NCBI GenBank assembly: GCA_964627535.1
Contig: CAZVJW010000006.1
Coordinates: 62,001-126,000 of the forward strand
From: UBA1447 sp964627535
GTDB taxonomy: Bacteria > Bacillota > Clostridia > Oscillospirales > Acutalibacteraceae
Reading direction: 5' to 3'
Length of the DNA stretch: 64,000 bases
Below the pieces are notes generated by a model. That model saw nothing but the letters and a program-made list of their open reading frames with translations. It did not search any database and had not been told where the DNA came from. Of the stretch, positions 16,401-25,008 are shown one piece after another. How positions within the stretch are numbered: the first letter of the stretch is position 1; each line of letters begins with the position of its first letter. A program made the position numbers and the translations under genes.

Positions 16401-16503
16401 ATTTTAATCATCCTTCTTCTTGCCGAGCGTTTGAGCCGTTCGACCGGACAGACTATGTTTGCACGGCATATATACGCATCTAAAAGTAAAATCTTCTTTA
16501 TCC

Positions 16504-17235
16504 TTATTGTCTGCGTATGCGCACAAAGAGCATCCCGGCAACAAACAGCAGCTGCCCGATGTAGTAGGCAGGAACGGCAAATTTTTCAAAGTTATCGATT
16601 TTTCTGTTCAAATCGTAACGGTCTATTTTAACAAACGATTTGCATACGGCAAGATTGGCATATGCAAAAAGCACACAGCCGAAAATCAACAGCAGGCCAA
16701 GGGTTATGCTGTAAGATTCAACATCCAAGTAACGGATGCCGAGGGAAACGCCGAGCGACGCGGTGATGGATGCTGCAATCACATTCGGCAGCAATAAAAG
16801 GTTTTTAAGCGCGAAGCTCTTTTCACCCGCCAAAAAAGCAAGGCCGCCAAAATCCAAAAACACAACCAGTGCCGCAAAAAAGATGATGTTGAACGGCCCT
16901 GTTTCAAACTCGTCGGCAAGATTATTTTTAAACGCAAAAAAATAAAAAACATTCACAAAAATAAACGATGCGGCGCCCATACCCCGCAAGACGCTGCTTT
17001 TACGGGCGCCGAGCAGAATCAAGCCGACAGCGGAAAAAAGCAGTCCGCCCAAAATAAAATAGCTGAAACGGATAAAGTTCCTTTGGCAGCAAAGTGCAAT
17101 GAACCCGGCAGCAAACAGAAAGGCGCTTGCCAATATTCTTTTCAGCCTTGTTGCTTTGCGCATTTGAAGGATAGTTACTACAACCGCCATTGCACAAGTT
17201 ATATAAAAAGCCGCCGCAACCAAGAGTTCTTCCAT
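16504..17235 (-). CDS. Multi-pass membrane protein, possibly YhhN/TMEM86-like
   Basis: A 243-residue protein with about eight hydrophobic segments and few charges, the length and helix number of the YhhN/TMEM86 (lysoplasmalogenase-like) family. The segment GGLLFSAVGLILLG resembles the family's GLLFS..GD.LL motif but lacks its Asp, so the assignment is weak. The start at 17235 (MEELLV) is preferred because a GGGGGG tract lies eight bases upstream; the ATG five codons earlier has no site. No operon partner is obvious; the DUF4838 gene follows after 103 bases. Confidence 0.65.
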   Translation of the reverse strand: MEELLVAAAFYITCAMAVVVTILQMRKATRLKRILASAFLFAAGFIALCCQRNFIRFSYFILGGLLFSAVGLILLGARKSSVLRGMGAASFIFVNVFYFFAFKNNLADEFETGPFNIIFFAALVVFLDFGGLAFLAGEKSFALKNLLLLPNVIAASITASLGVSLGIRYLDVESYSITLGLLLIFGCVLFAYANLAVCKSFVKIDRYDLNRKIDNFEKFAVPAYYIGQLLFVAGMLFVRIRRQ

Positions 17236-17374
17236 CTGGTATCCCCCCATTTATCTGTATTTCAACCAACACAAATATAATTGATAATATTATACAGGAG
17301 CCTGACTACCATTACAACCTTTCATACCAACGCTATTATTTTTTGCAATAGCTGCGGTGCACTTTTCATTATAA

Positions 17375-17407
17375 AAAAGCGGCTGAAGTTTTACTTCAGC
17401 CGCTTTT
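17375..17407. terminator. Terminator of the PFOR gene
   Basis: AAAAGCGGCTGAAGT and ACTTCAGCCGCTTTT form a perfect 15-bp stem with a three-base loop, flanked by A and T tracts on both sides. It lies just past the PFOR stop at 17434. Confidence 0.88.
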
Positions 17408-17433
17408 GCGTATTGAATATTTTTTTGCAGTGA

Positions 17434-20400
17434 CTATGCTTCGGGCTTAACTTGCTCTGCCGGTCTGTACATTTCTTTCACTCTTAAAAGATGCTCATAC
17501 TTCTCCTTGGCATCCTCAGCCGAACGGTTTAACAGCGCCTCGGCACCTGCCGGCAGTGCGCGGAACAGCGAGCTGTAGCGCACTTCATTCATGATGAAGT
17601 CACGGTAACTTTCCGAAGGAGCTTTGCTGTCCAGGCTGAACGGGTTTTTGCCTTCTTCAACAAGTCTCGGGTCAAAGCGGAAATTGTGCCAATAACCTGC
17701 CGCGACAGCCGCTTTTTCTTCTGTCATGCTGATACCCATGCCGCCCTTGATGCCGTGGTTGATACAGGGAGCATACGCAATGATAATGGAGGGTCCGTCA
17801 TAGCTTTCCGCTTCTTTAAAGGCTTTGATGCACTGCGCATAATCGGCGCCCATAGCGACCTGCGCGACATAAACATACCCATAGCTCATCGCTATCTGGG
17901 CTAAGTCCTTTTTCTTAACAGTCTTTCCTGCCGCCGCAAATTTCGCGATTGCTCCGACCGGTGTTGACTTTGAGGCTTGTCCACCGGTGTTTGAATATAC
18001 CTCGGTGTCAAATACAAGAATATTGATATTTTCGTTTTGTGCAAGCACATGGTCCAAACCCCCGAAGCCGATATCATACGCCCAGCCGTCGCCGCCGAAG
18101 GCCCAAATGGATTTTTTAGCAAGATAATCGCTGTCGGTAAGAATTGTTTCAACCGCTTCTTTGCAGCAGTCCTTTTCGAACTTGGTTTCTTTGATAACCT
18201 TCAAAAGCGCATCGGAGGCTGCGCTGTTCAAATTGCCGTCATCCTTCGTTTCGAGCCAGGCTTTTGCAGCCTGAGCAATTTCGGAGGATTCGCAGCAGCT
18301 TGTCGAACATTCTGCAAGCGCGGCAACACTTGTTGCTATACGGTTGCGAATTTGATCATTAGCGAGCATCATACCGTAACCGTACTCTGCATTATCTTCA
18401 AAAAGGGAATTTGCCCACGCCGGGCCCTTGCCCTGTTTGTTGACGGTATATGGGGTGCTGGGAGCGGAACCGCCCCAGATGGAAGAACAGCCTGTGGCAT
18501 TAGCAATATACATTCTTTCGCCGAAGAGCTGGGTAACAAGTTTGGCGTACGGTGTTTCGCCGCAACCCGCGCAGGCGCCCGAGAACTCGAGCAGCGGAGT
18601 TTTAAACTGGCTGCCCTTGACGGTGGAATCAGCAAACTTGGCATTGACTTCAGGTTTTTCAGGCAAAGCAAGCGCATAATTGAAGTTCAATTGTTCCGGC
18701 AGCTGGGTTGCCAATGGGTTCATCACAAGCGCCTTATTGCCCTTTGTACCCGGGCAGACATTTGCGCAGGAACCGCAGCCGTAGCAGTCAAGCGAAGAAA
18801 CTGTCAAAGCGAACTGTAGGCCGGCAACACCGTTTAACGGCTTCATCTTCATACCTGCGGGAGCCTTAGAAGCTTCGTCTTCGGTCAGTGCGAACGGCCT
18901 GATAACCGCGTGCGGGCAGACATAGGAGCAGTAGTTGCACTGAATGCAGTTTTCGGGGATCCATGTCGGTACGTCTACCGCGATGCCGCGTTTTTCAAAG
19001 GCTGAGGAACCCTGCGGGAATGTACCGTCCGCGGTATTCGCGAAAGTCGAAACAGGAATTTTGTCGCCAAGCTGGGCGTTAACCGGATGGAGAACATCGG
19101 TAACAAACTTCTTTAAATCTGCGCGGTCGGTTTCAACGATTGTTTCAGTTGTAATATCCTTTGCCTTTGCCCACTCGGAAGATACTGCAACCTTAACGGC
19201 GCCGGTAAAGCCGCGGTCGATTGCTGCGTGGTTCATAGCTACAACCTTCTCGCCCTTTGCCGAGAAAGACTTGGTAGCGGCATCCTTCATCAACTGAACG
19301 ATTTTATCACCCGGAATGATACCGGTAAGTTTAAAGAAAGCTGCTTGAAGAATGGTGTTAACCCTGCCGCCAAGCCCCAATTCAACTGCGATGTGTGTAG
19401 CATCAATGGTATATAAGTTAATCTTATTTTTTACAATATAGCGTTTCACGGAACCGGGAAGCATTTTGTCAAGTTCTTCCGTGGACCATGAACAGTTGAG
19501 CAGGAATATGCCGCCTTCTTTTAAATCCTCAACCATCCTGTATTTATCAACATAGGATGGGTTGTGACAGGCAACAAAGTCGGCTTTGTGAATATAATAA
19601 GTTGACTTAATCGGCTTTTTACCGAAACGCAAATGAGAAATTGTTATACCGCCCGACTTTTTGGAGTCATAAGCAAAATAGCCCTGCGCGTACATGTCGG
19701 TGTTGTCGCCGATAATCTTTATGGAGTTTTGATTCGCGCCAACAGTGCCGTCCGCACCGAGGCCCCAAAACTTGCAGGAGAAGGTGCCTTTTGGTGTGGT
19801 ATCCGGATTCTCTTTATTTTTGAGAGAAAGGTTGGTTACATCGTCATCAATGGCAATAGTGAATCGTTTCTTGGGTTTGGCCGCTTCCATGTTGCGGTAA
19901 ACCGAGATGATGCTGCTCGGATTGGTATCCTTGGAGCCAAGACCGTAGCGGCCGCCGTAAACGGGAACTTTTTCAAACTTGGTGTCTTTAAGCGAAGCAA
20001 CAATATCAAGCCAGAGTGGTTCGCCAAGGGAACCGGGTTCTTTTGTGCGGTCAAGCACGGAAATGCTTTTAACCGTTGCGGGCATTGCGGCAAGCAGATG
20101 TTTCGCAGAGAACGGTCTGAACAGGCGAACCTTGATAAGGCCGACCTTTTCGCCATTGGCATTGAGATAATCGATTGTTTCTTCAATGGTATCGCATACA
20201 GAGCCCATCGCGATAATAATTTTTTCCGCATCACGGGCACCGTAGTAGTTGAACAGCTTATATTTTGTGCCGATCCTGCTGTTCACTTCATTCATGTAAT
20301 TTTCTGTAACCTTAACAACTTCTTCATAATAAGGGTTGCAGGCTTCACGGGCCTGGAAGAAGATGTCCGGGTTTTGAGCGGAACCGCGAAGCACGGGATG

Positions 20401-21033
20401 CTCCGGATTCAGCGAACGGCGGCGGAACGCGTTAACAGCATCCATATCCACCATCCCCGCGAGTTCTTTATAGTCCCAAACATTGATCTTTTGGATTTCG
20501 TGGGATGTTCTGAAGCCATCGAAAAAATGAACAAAAGGCACACGGCTCTTGATGGTTGAAAGATGGGCTACAGCGCCTAAATCCATCACCTCCTGCACAT
20601 TGGTTGAGCAAAGCATTGCATAACCTGTTTGACGGCAGGCATAAATATCCGAATGGTCACCGAAGATGTTAAGCGCATGGGTAGCGACGCAGCGAGCCGA
20701 AACATCAATCACATTCGGCAGCAGTTCGCCCGCTATTTTGTACATGTTCGGTATCATTAAAAGAAGCCCTTGAGAAGCGGTGTAGGTAGTTGTAAGCGCG
20801 CCTGCAGCCAGAGAGCCGTGAACAGCGCCTGCCGCACCTGCTTCGGACTGCATTTCGGCAACCTTAACGGTTTGACCGAAAATGTTTTTAACCCCCGCAG
20901 CCGACATTGCATCGGTTTCTTCTGCCATATCAGACGATGGGGTGATGGGATAGATTGCAGCAACTTCCGTAAACGCATAGGATACATATGCCGCTGCGGC
21001 GTTGCCTTTCATTGTTTTGGACTTTCTTGCCAT
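17434..21033 (-). CDS. nifJ: Pyruvate:ferredoxin (flavodoxin) oxidoreductase, single-chain
   Basis: A 1199-residue enzyme converting pyruvate, CoA and oxidised ferredoxin to acetyl-CoA and CO2, the central oxidative step in fermentative anaerobes. Domain order is complete: N-terminal alpha-type domain (GNAAAAYVSYAFTEVAAIYPITPSS), gamma-type domain near residue 430 (FWGLGADGTVGANQNSIK), two 4Fe-4S clusters (CIQCNYCSYVCPHAV and CYGCGSCANVCPG), and the thiamine-diphosphate domain (CAGCGETPY, ATGCSSIWG, GGDGWAYDIGFGGLDH). Length fits the homodimeric family. A strong AAGGAGG precedes the ATG. It is monocistronic, with a promoter at 21092-21120 and its own terminator. Very long unlabelled open frames on the opposite strand are reading-frame shadows. 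Confidence 0.97.
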   Translation of the reverse strand: MARKSKTMKGNAAAAYVSYAFTEVAAIYPITPSSDMAEETDAMSAAGVKNIFGQTVKVAEMQSEAGAAGAVHGSLAAGALTTTYTASQGLLLMIPNMYKIAGELLPNVIDVSARCVATHALNIFGDHSDIYACRQTGYAMLCSTNVQEVMDLGAVAHLSTIKSRVPFVHFFDGFRTSHEIQKINVWDYKELAGMVDMDAVNAFRRRSLNPEHPVLRGSAQNPDIFFQAREACNPYYEEVVKVTENYMNEVNSRIGTKYKLFNYYGARDAEKIIIAMGSVCDTIEETIDYLNANGEKVGLIKVRLFRPFSAKHLLAAMPATVKSISVLDRTKEPGSLGEPLWLDIVASLKDTKFEKVPVYGGRYGLGSKDTNPSSIISVYRNMEAAKPKKRFTIAIDDDVTNLSLKNKENPDTTPKGTFSCKFWGLGADGTVGANQNSIKIIGDNTDMYAQGYFAYDSKKSGGITISHLRFGKKPIKSTYYIHKADFVACHNPSYVDKYRMVEDLKEGGIFLLNCSWSTEELDKMLPGSVKRYIVKNKINLYTIDATHIAVELGLGGRVNTILQAAFFKLTGIIPGDKIVQLMKDAATKSFSAKGEKVVAMNHAAIDRGFTGAVKVAVSSEWAKAKDITTETIVETDRADLKKFVTDVLHPVNAQLGDKIPVSTFANTADGTFPQGSSAFEKRGIAVDVPTWIPENCIQCNYCSYVCPHAVIRPFALTEDEASKAPAGMKMKPLNGVAGLQFALTVSSLDCYGCGSCANVCPGTKGNKALVMNPLATQLPEQLNFNYALALPEKPEVNAKFADSTVKGSQFKTPLLEFSGACAGCGETPYAKLVTQLFGERMYIANATGCSSIWGGSAPSTPYTVNKQGKGPAWANSLFEDNAEYGYGMMLANDQIRNRIATSVAALAECSTSCCESSEIAQAAKAWLETKDDGNLNSAASDALLKVIKETKFEKDCCKEAVETILTDSDYLAKKSIWAFGGDGWAYDIGFGGLDHVLAQNENINILVFDTEVYSNTGGQASKSTPVGAIAKFAAAGKTVKKKDLAQIAMSYGYVYVAQVAMGADYAQCIKAFKEAESYDGPSIIIAYAPCINHGIKGGMGISMTEEKAAVAAGYWHNFRFDPRLVEEGKNPFSLDSKAPSESYRDFIMNEVRYSSLFRALPAGAEALLNRSAEDAKEKYEHLLRVKEMYRPAEQVKPEA

Positions 21034-21091
21034 TTTAAAAATTTCCTCCTTGAATTATGCAATATGCAATAATATTAGTTTACCACAATAT

Positions 21092-21120
21092 ATAGTACCA
21101 TTTCGGGCGCACAATGTAAA
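21092..21120 (-). promoter_or_regulatory. Promoter of the PFOR gene
   Basis: On the minus strand TTTACA (21115-21120), 17 bases, TACTAT (21092-21097), 58 bases before the PFOR start. The rest of 21121-21319 holds no gene. Confidence 0.55.
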
Positions 21121-21319
21121 CTATTAATATGGTATAATATTGGGCAAAGATAGGCGGCAGGTACTTTAATAATTTGTATACATTGTAATATTATTTGAAT
21201 TTTTCCCGTAATTGCCCATTTTTGACATCTGTGGGTCTTTGGGTGCTTAATTTTTTTAAATAATGCCCTCCGAATAATTCTTACGCCGTTTTATCGGATA
21301 TTATCAGCTTTTTTGGGAT

Positions 21320-21348
21320 TTGACAGTTGCAATAATTGTATGTATAAT
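21320..21348 (+). promoter_or_regulatory. Promoter of the CNNM/CorC gene
   Basis: TTGACA (21320-21325), 17 bases, TATAAT (21343-21348): a perfect consensus promoter 53 bases before the ATG at 21401. Confidence 0.8.
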
Positions 21349-21400
21349 TAGTTATTATCTAAAAATGCAAATACTAAATTTTGAAAGGAGTTTATCCAAA

Positions 21401-22774
21401 ATGGATGACCCCGACCCTGCTACAAGTCTTCTTTTTCAGCTGCTCATACTTTTTCTGTTGATTCTGATGAATGCGTTTTTCGCGATGAGCGAAATTGCTA
21501 TCATTACCCTCAACGACAACAAGATTAACAGAATGGCCGAGGAAGGGCATAAAAGGGCAAAACAAGTTCTGAAACTGACCGGAAATTCAAGCAACTTTCT
21601 TTCCACAATTCAAATCGGCATAACCTTGGCGGGCTTTTTAACATCCGCTTCCGCGTCACGCGCTTTTGTCGATAAACTGACGGGGTTGATAACCAAAATA
21701 CCTTATATCGGTGATTTGAGCCAAGGTATAATCAGCGGTTTTTCTATTGTAGTTATAACCGTTATCATGTCCTATTTTTCGCTGGTTTTGGGCGAGCTTG
21801 TTCCGAAGAGAATCGCTATGCAGATTCCGGAAAAGATATCGTTTAAAGTTATCGGAATTTTGCTCTTTGTTGCAAAAGCGGCAAAGCCTTTTGTGAAACT
21901 GCTGTCGTTTTCGACCAATATTTTTGTCCGTCTTTTCGGCTTTGACCCCAATGCAAGCCAAAAATCCGTAACCGAAGAAGAAATCCGCATGATGGTCGAT
22001 GTCGGCGGCGAGCATGGCGTCATTGAAGAAGGCCAAAAAGAAATGATCAACAATATCTTTGAATTTGACGATATTGATGTCGGAGATATCATGACACACC
22101 GCACCAACATGAGCGCCGTAGAGGCGGATGACAGCCTTGAAGATATCATAAAAATCGCGATAGACGAAGGCTACTCCCGCATCCCTGTATACGAAGATGA
22201 CCCGGACAATATTATCGGCATCGTTTATGTGAAAGATTTGCTGAAATATATCGGCACTGACCTGCCCCGCGATAAAGCACTCCGCAACATCATGCGCAAG
22301 GCATACTATATCCCCGAAACAAAACGCTGCGGGGAGCTGTTTAAAGAAATGACCGCCAGCCATGTTCAAATGGCAATTGTCGTTGATGAATACGGCGGCA
22401 CTGCCGGAATTATAACGCTTGAGGATTTGCTTGAAGCTATCGTCGGCAATATCCAGGATGAGTACGACAATGAAGCGGTAGAGATTTCCCAGATTAACGA
22501 TACAACCTTTACTATTGACGGTATTACCGCAATTGATGAAGTGGAAGAACTCCTCGGCACCGAAATGCCTGAGGGTGATTATGATACTTTGGCAGGTTTC
22601 ATCATAAGTCTTTTAGGCTTTTTGCCTAAAGACGGTGAGATGAATGAAGTGGAATATGACAATCTCCGTTTTACTGTTTTAAGTGTTGAAGAAAGACGGA
22701 TAGACAAGGTACGGGTTGAGATTTTGCCGAGAAACAGAACAGAAGAAAAAGAGGAGAAATCAGAGGAAGACTGA
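21401..22774 (+). CDS. CNNM/CorC family membrane protein (hemolysin-type, metal transport)
   Basis: A 457-residue protein: an N-terminal CNNM/DUF21 membrane domain (residues about 10-190, LILMNAFFAMSEIAIITLN, SFSTIQIGITLAGFLTS-like region, GELVPKRIA), two CBS motifs (VGDIMTHRTNMSAVEADD onward, GYSRIPVYEDDPDNIIGIVYVKDLL), and a C-terminal CorC_HlyC domain (IVVDEYGGTAGIITLEDLLEAIVGNI). Such proteins are linked to Mg2+ or Co2+ efflux or homeostasis; the older haemolysin name is not a functional claim. The start at 21401 is supported by AAAGGAG eleven bases upstream; the longer frame overlaps the promoter. It ends in a charged tail and a strong terminator. Confidence 0.92.
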   Translation: MDDPDPATSLLFQLLILFLLILMNAFFAMSEIAIITLNDNKINRMAEEGHKRAKQVLKLTGNSSNFLSTIQIGITLAGFLTSASASRAFVDKLTGLITKIPYIGDLSQGIISGFSIVVITVIMSYFSLVLGELVPKRIAMQIPEKISFKVIGILLFVAKAAKPFVKLLSFSTNIFVRLFGFDPNASQKSVTEEEIRMMVDVGGEHGVIEEGQKEMINNIFEFDDIDVGDIMTHRTNMSAVEADDSLEDIIKIAIDEGYSRIPVYEDDPDNIIGIVYVKDLLKYIGTDLPRDKALRNIMRKAYYIPETKRCGELFKEMTASHVQMAIVVDEYGGTAGIITLEDLLEAIVGNIQDEYDNEAVEISQINDTTFTIDGITAIDEVEELLGTEMPEGDYDTLAGFIISLLGFLPKDGEMNEVEYDNLRFTVLSVEERRIDKVRVEILPRNRTEEKEEKSEED

Positions 22775-22786
22775 TAAGAAACCCCC

Positions 22787-22818
22787 GGGGCGTAACAATA
22801 ATATTTGTTACGCCCCTT
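22787..22818 (+). terminator. Terminator of the CNNM/CorC gene
   Basis: GGGGCGTAACAA and TTGTTACGCCCC form a 12-bp stem followed by TTCT, 12 bases past the stop. Confidence 0.8.
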
Positions 22819-22822
22819 CTAA

Positions 22823-22978
22823 TACTAATCGGCGATGAAAAGCGTTGTTAGTTTTACGAAGATTTTTTATACCGCACAAGACGGACGACGATGCTTTGCT
22901 GTTGCAAGGCAAGGAGGACAACGCAGTGCGGTGAAAAAAAGACCTCAAGGAATCAATGCTTTTTGTCGGTGGTTAGTA
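22823..22978 (+). repeat. Family B element, copy B1
   Basis: A 156-bp element with terminal inverted repeats TACTAATCGGCGATGAAAAGC and, read from the other end, TACTAACCACCGACAAAAAGC. It is flanked by TAA (22820-22822) and TAA (22979-22981). The body contains GACGGACGACGATGCTTTGC and GGCAAGGAGGACAACGCAG. It lies between a terminator and the promoter of the GH20 gene. Confidence 0.9.
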
Positions 22979-22987
22979 TAAATATGT

Positions 22988-23016
22988 TTGCTTTTACAGC
23001 ATAAGTGCGGTACAAT
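22988..23016 (+). promoter_or_regulatory. Promoter of the GH20 gene
   Basis: TTGCTT (22988-22993), 17 bases, TACAAT (23011-23016), 28 bases before the ATG and only nine bases after the end of repeat B1. Confidence 0.6.
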
Positions 23017-23044
23017 ATACCCAACATAATGGAGGAGAAATGCC

Positions 23045-24499
23045 ATGAAACGCTTGAATATTATACCATACTCGAACTATGTCAAATTTCTCGGCGGCAC
23101 AATTCCCGTTGCCGATATTGACATCGGTTCCTCCTCAATTAACATTTCAGACGATATTTTCGGCCCGGAAGGTTACGAACTGGTAATATCGAAAGGTAAG
23201 ATTAAAATAACCGCGGGCGGAAAGCCGGGGGCGTTTTACGCTAAACAAACTTTACGGCAACTTGTGGCAACAAGCGGAGACACGCTCCCCTGCCTTGATA
23301 TCCGCGATGAGCCGGTGTTTGCTTACAGAGGCTTTATGCTCGACTCCGTGCGCCACATGACGAAGCTTGAAGATATCAAAAAACTTATTGACGCTGCCGC
23401 TTTGCTAAAATTAAACGTTATGCACTGGCACCTTACCGATGACCAGGGCTGGCGTATTGAAATTGAAAGCCATCCGCGTCTGGCAGAAATCGGCTCCATG
23501 CGCGCAAGCTCGGATTTTGGAAAAGTGCATAACGGTGACGCTTACGGCGGTTATTACACAAAGGCTGAACTCAATGAAATAGTTGCGTACTGCGCGAAGC
23601 GGTATATTGAAGTTATTCCCGAGATTGAAATGCCCGGACATATGGTTGCGGCTATAGCCTCCTACCCAGAAATTTCCTGCCGGGGGCTGCCTATTGCCGT
23701 AGAAACAAGACAGGGAATTTTCCCGGATATTCTCTGTGTCGGCAAGGATGCGGCTTTTGAGCTGATTTTCGATGTATTAAGCGAAGTGCTGAATATTTTC
23801 CCCTCAAAATATATTCATATCGGCGGAGATGAGGCTCCCAAAAAGCGTTGGGAAGAATGCCCCGACTGTCAGAATATGATGAATGAGCTTGGGCTTAACG
23901 ACGAGGATGAACTGCAAGGCTGGTTTATGAACCGCGTTGCCGACTTTCTACGTGAAAATGGCCGTACGGCAATCACCTGGAATGAAAGCCTTAAAAGCGG
24001 CCTGCTTAACGAAGGTATACTGGTGCAGATGTGGATGGACCGCAAAAAACTCAGTGTTGATTTCGCCAATAAAGGCGGTCAAATTATTGTATCACCTTTT
24101 TATCATTATTATACCGATTACCCGTATAGCATGACACCCCTTAACAAAACCTATCGGTTTAACCCGATACTGAAAGGAATCCGCGAAGACACAAGCATCA
24201 ATATAGCAGGTGTTGAAGCCCCGATTTGGACAGAACATGTACGGGATTTTGAACATATGTGCTATTTGACATATCCACGTTTTGCCGCTGTTGCCGAAAC
24301 AGGCTGGACAAATCCGGAAAATAAAAATATCAAAGACTTTGCGCTGCGAATGGAGATGTTTATTCCTCAGCTTGAAGAACTCGGCATAAAACCAGCCGAC
24401 CCTTCTGAGTGGAATCCCAACCCGTTGAAACGGGTGATTCAGACCATCAGGTTCTACAGCAGTATTTTAACCAAAGAAATGATAAAAGGCTACGAATAA
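23045..24499 (+). CDS. Glycoside hydrolase family 20, beta-N-acetylhexosaminidase, cytoplasmic
   Basis: A 484-residue enzyme without signal peptide. Residues 1-90 are the GH20b accessory domain; the barrel starts at YRGFMLDSVRHM and includes NVMHWHLTDDQGWRIEIESHP, EVIPEIEMPGHM, and the catalytic pair Asp262-Glu263 in YIHIGGDEAPKKRW, with the substrate-assisted mechanism typical of the family. Later WNESL and QMW complete the active-site pattern. It would release terminal GlcNAc or GalNAc from imported oligosaccharides or muropeptides. TGGAGGAG lies before the ATG. Two PH-domain genes follow after 17 bases, so the three are probably co-transcribed, though they share no obvious function. Confidence 0.93.
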   Translation: MKRLNIIPYSNYVKFLGGTIPVADIDIGSSSINISDDIFGPEGYELVISKGKIKITAGGKPGAFYAKQTLRQLVATSGDTLPCLDIRDEPVFAYRGFMLDSVRHMTKLEDIKKLIDAAALLKLNVMHWHLTDDQGWRIEIESHPRLAEIGSMRASSDFGKVHNGDAYGGYYTKAELNEIVAYCAKRYIEVIPEIEMPGHMVAAIASYPEISCRGLPIAVETRQGIFPDILCVGKDAAFELIFDVLSEVLNIFPSKYIHIGGDEAPKKRWEECPDCQNMMNELGLNDEDELQGWFMNRVADFLRENGRTAITWNESLKSGLLNEGILVQMWMDRKKLSVDFANKGGQIIVSPFYHYYTDYPYSMTPLNKTYRFNPILKGIREDTSINIAGVEAPIWTEHVRDFEHMCYLTYPRFAAVAETGWTNPENKNIKDFALRMEMFIPQLEELGIKPADPSEWNPNPLKRVIQTIRFYSSILTKEMIKGYE

Positions 24500-24516
24500 A
24501 CCCAAAGGAGCTAATA

Positions 24517-25008
24517 ATGCAATACGAGACTCTTTCAAAAAAAGCCCTGAAACTGATGCGCATCACTTCGGCAATAGGGCTTATTTTTTTGTTTACCGCC
24601 GCCGCAATCCTGTTTGTCGCTAAGCTGTTATTAACGGGCAATGCGGAACCCGGCGCTGTTATTCTTATCTGTACCGCAATTTTTTGCTCGGTTTATTTTT
24701 TCATTGTGCCGCCGATTCGCTTCAGGCGGTATAAATATCTGATTGCGCAGGACAGAATTGAAATTATTGAAGGTATTTTATTTATAACAAGAACAATAGT
24801 GCCGATTGACAGAATTCACCAGATTGATATTAAGCGCGGTCCGCTTGACAATGCGGTCGGCGTGGCAAAAGTTATTGTCACGACCGCCGGCTCCGCCGCC
24901 GTATTCCGTTTTCTGGAGCCGGAAAGAGCCGAAGCTATTGCCCTTTACCTTAACGCCTCAATCAGCCGCAAGCTAAGCGCAAAAGGGGTTGCAGAAGATG
25001 TTCAATAA
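24517..25008 (+). CDS. YdbS-like membrane protein with bacterial PH domain
   Basis: A 163-residue protein with two N-terminal membrane helices (IGLIFLFTAAAILFVAK and VILICTAIFCSVYFFIV) followed by one bacterial PH domain (DRIEIIEGILFITRTIVPIDRIHQIDIKRGPLDNAVGVAKVIV). The ATG at 24517 has AAAGGAG at the right distance; the longer in-frame extension overlaps the GH20 gene. It overlaps the next gene by 11 bases (ATG at 24998), as in YdbS-YdbT pairs, which form a two-component PH-domain unit of uncertain role in Bacillus. Confidence 0.82.
   Translation: MQYETLSKKALKLMRITSAIGLIFLFTAAAILFVAKLLLTGNAEPGAVILICTAIFCSVYFFIVPPIRFRRYKYLIAQDRIEIIEGILFITRTIVPIDRIHQIDIKRGPLDNAVGVAKVIVTTAGSAAVFRFLEPERAEAIALYLNASISRKLSAKGVAEDVQ

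Noticed and set aside
18037..20559. Long open frames of more than 250 codons on the plus strand opposite the PFOR gene
   Set aside because: They lie fully inside the well-supported PFOR gene, have no ribosome binding site, and show the biased composition of an antisense frame.
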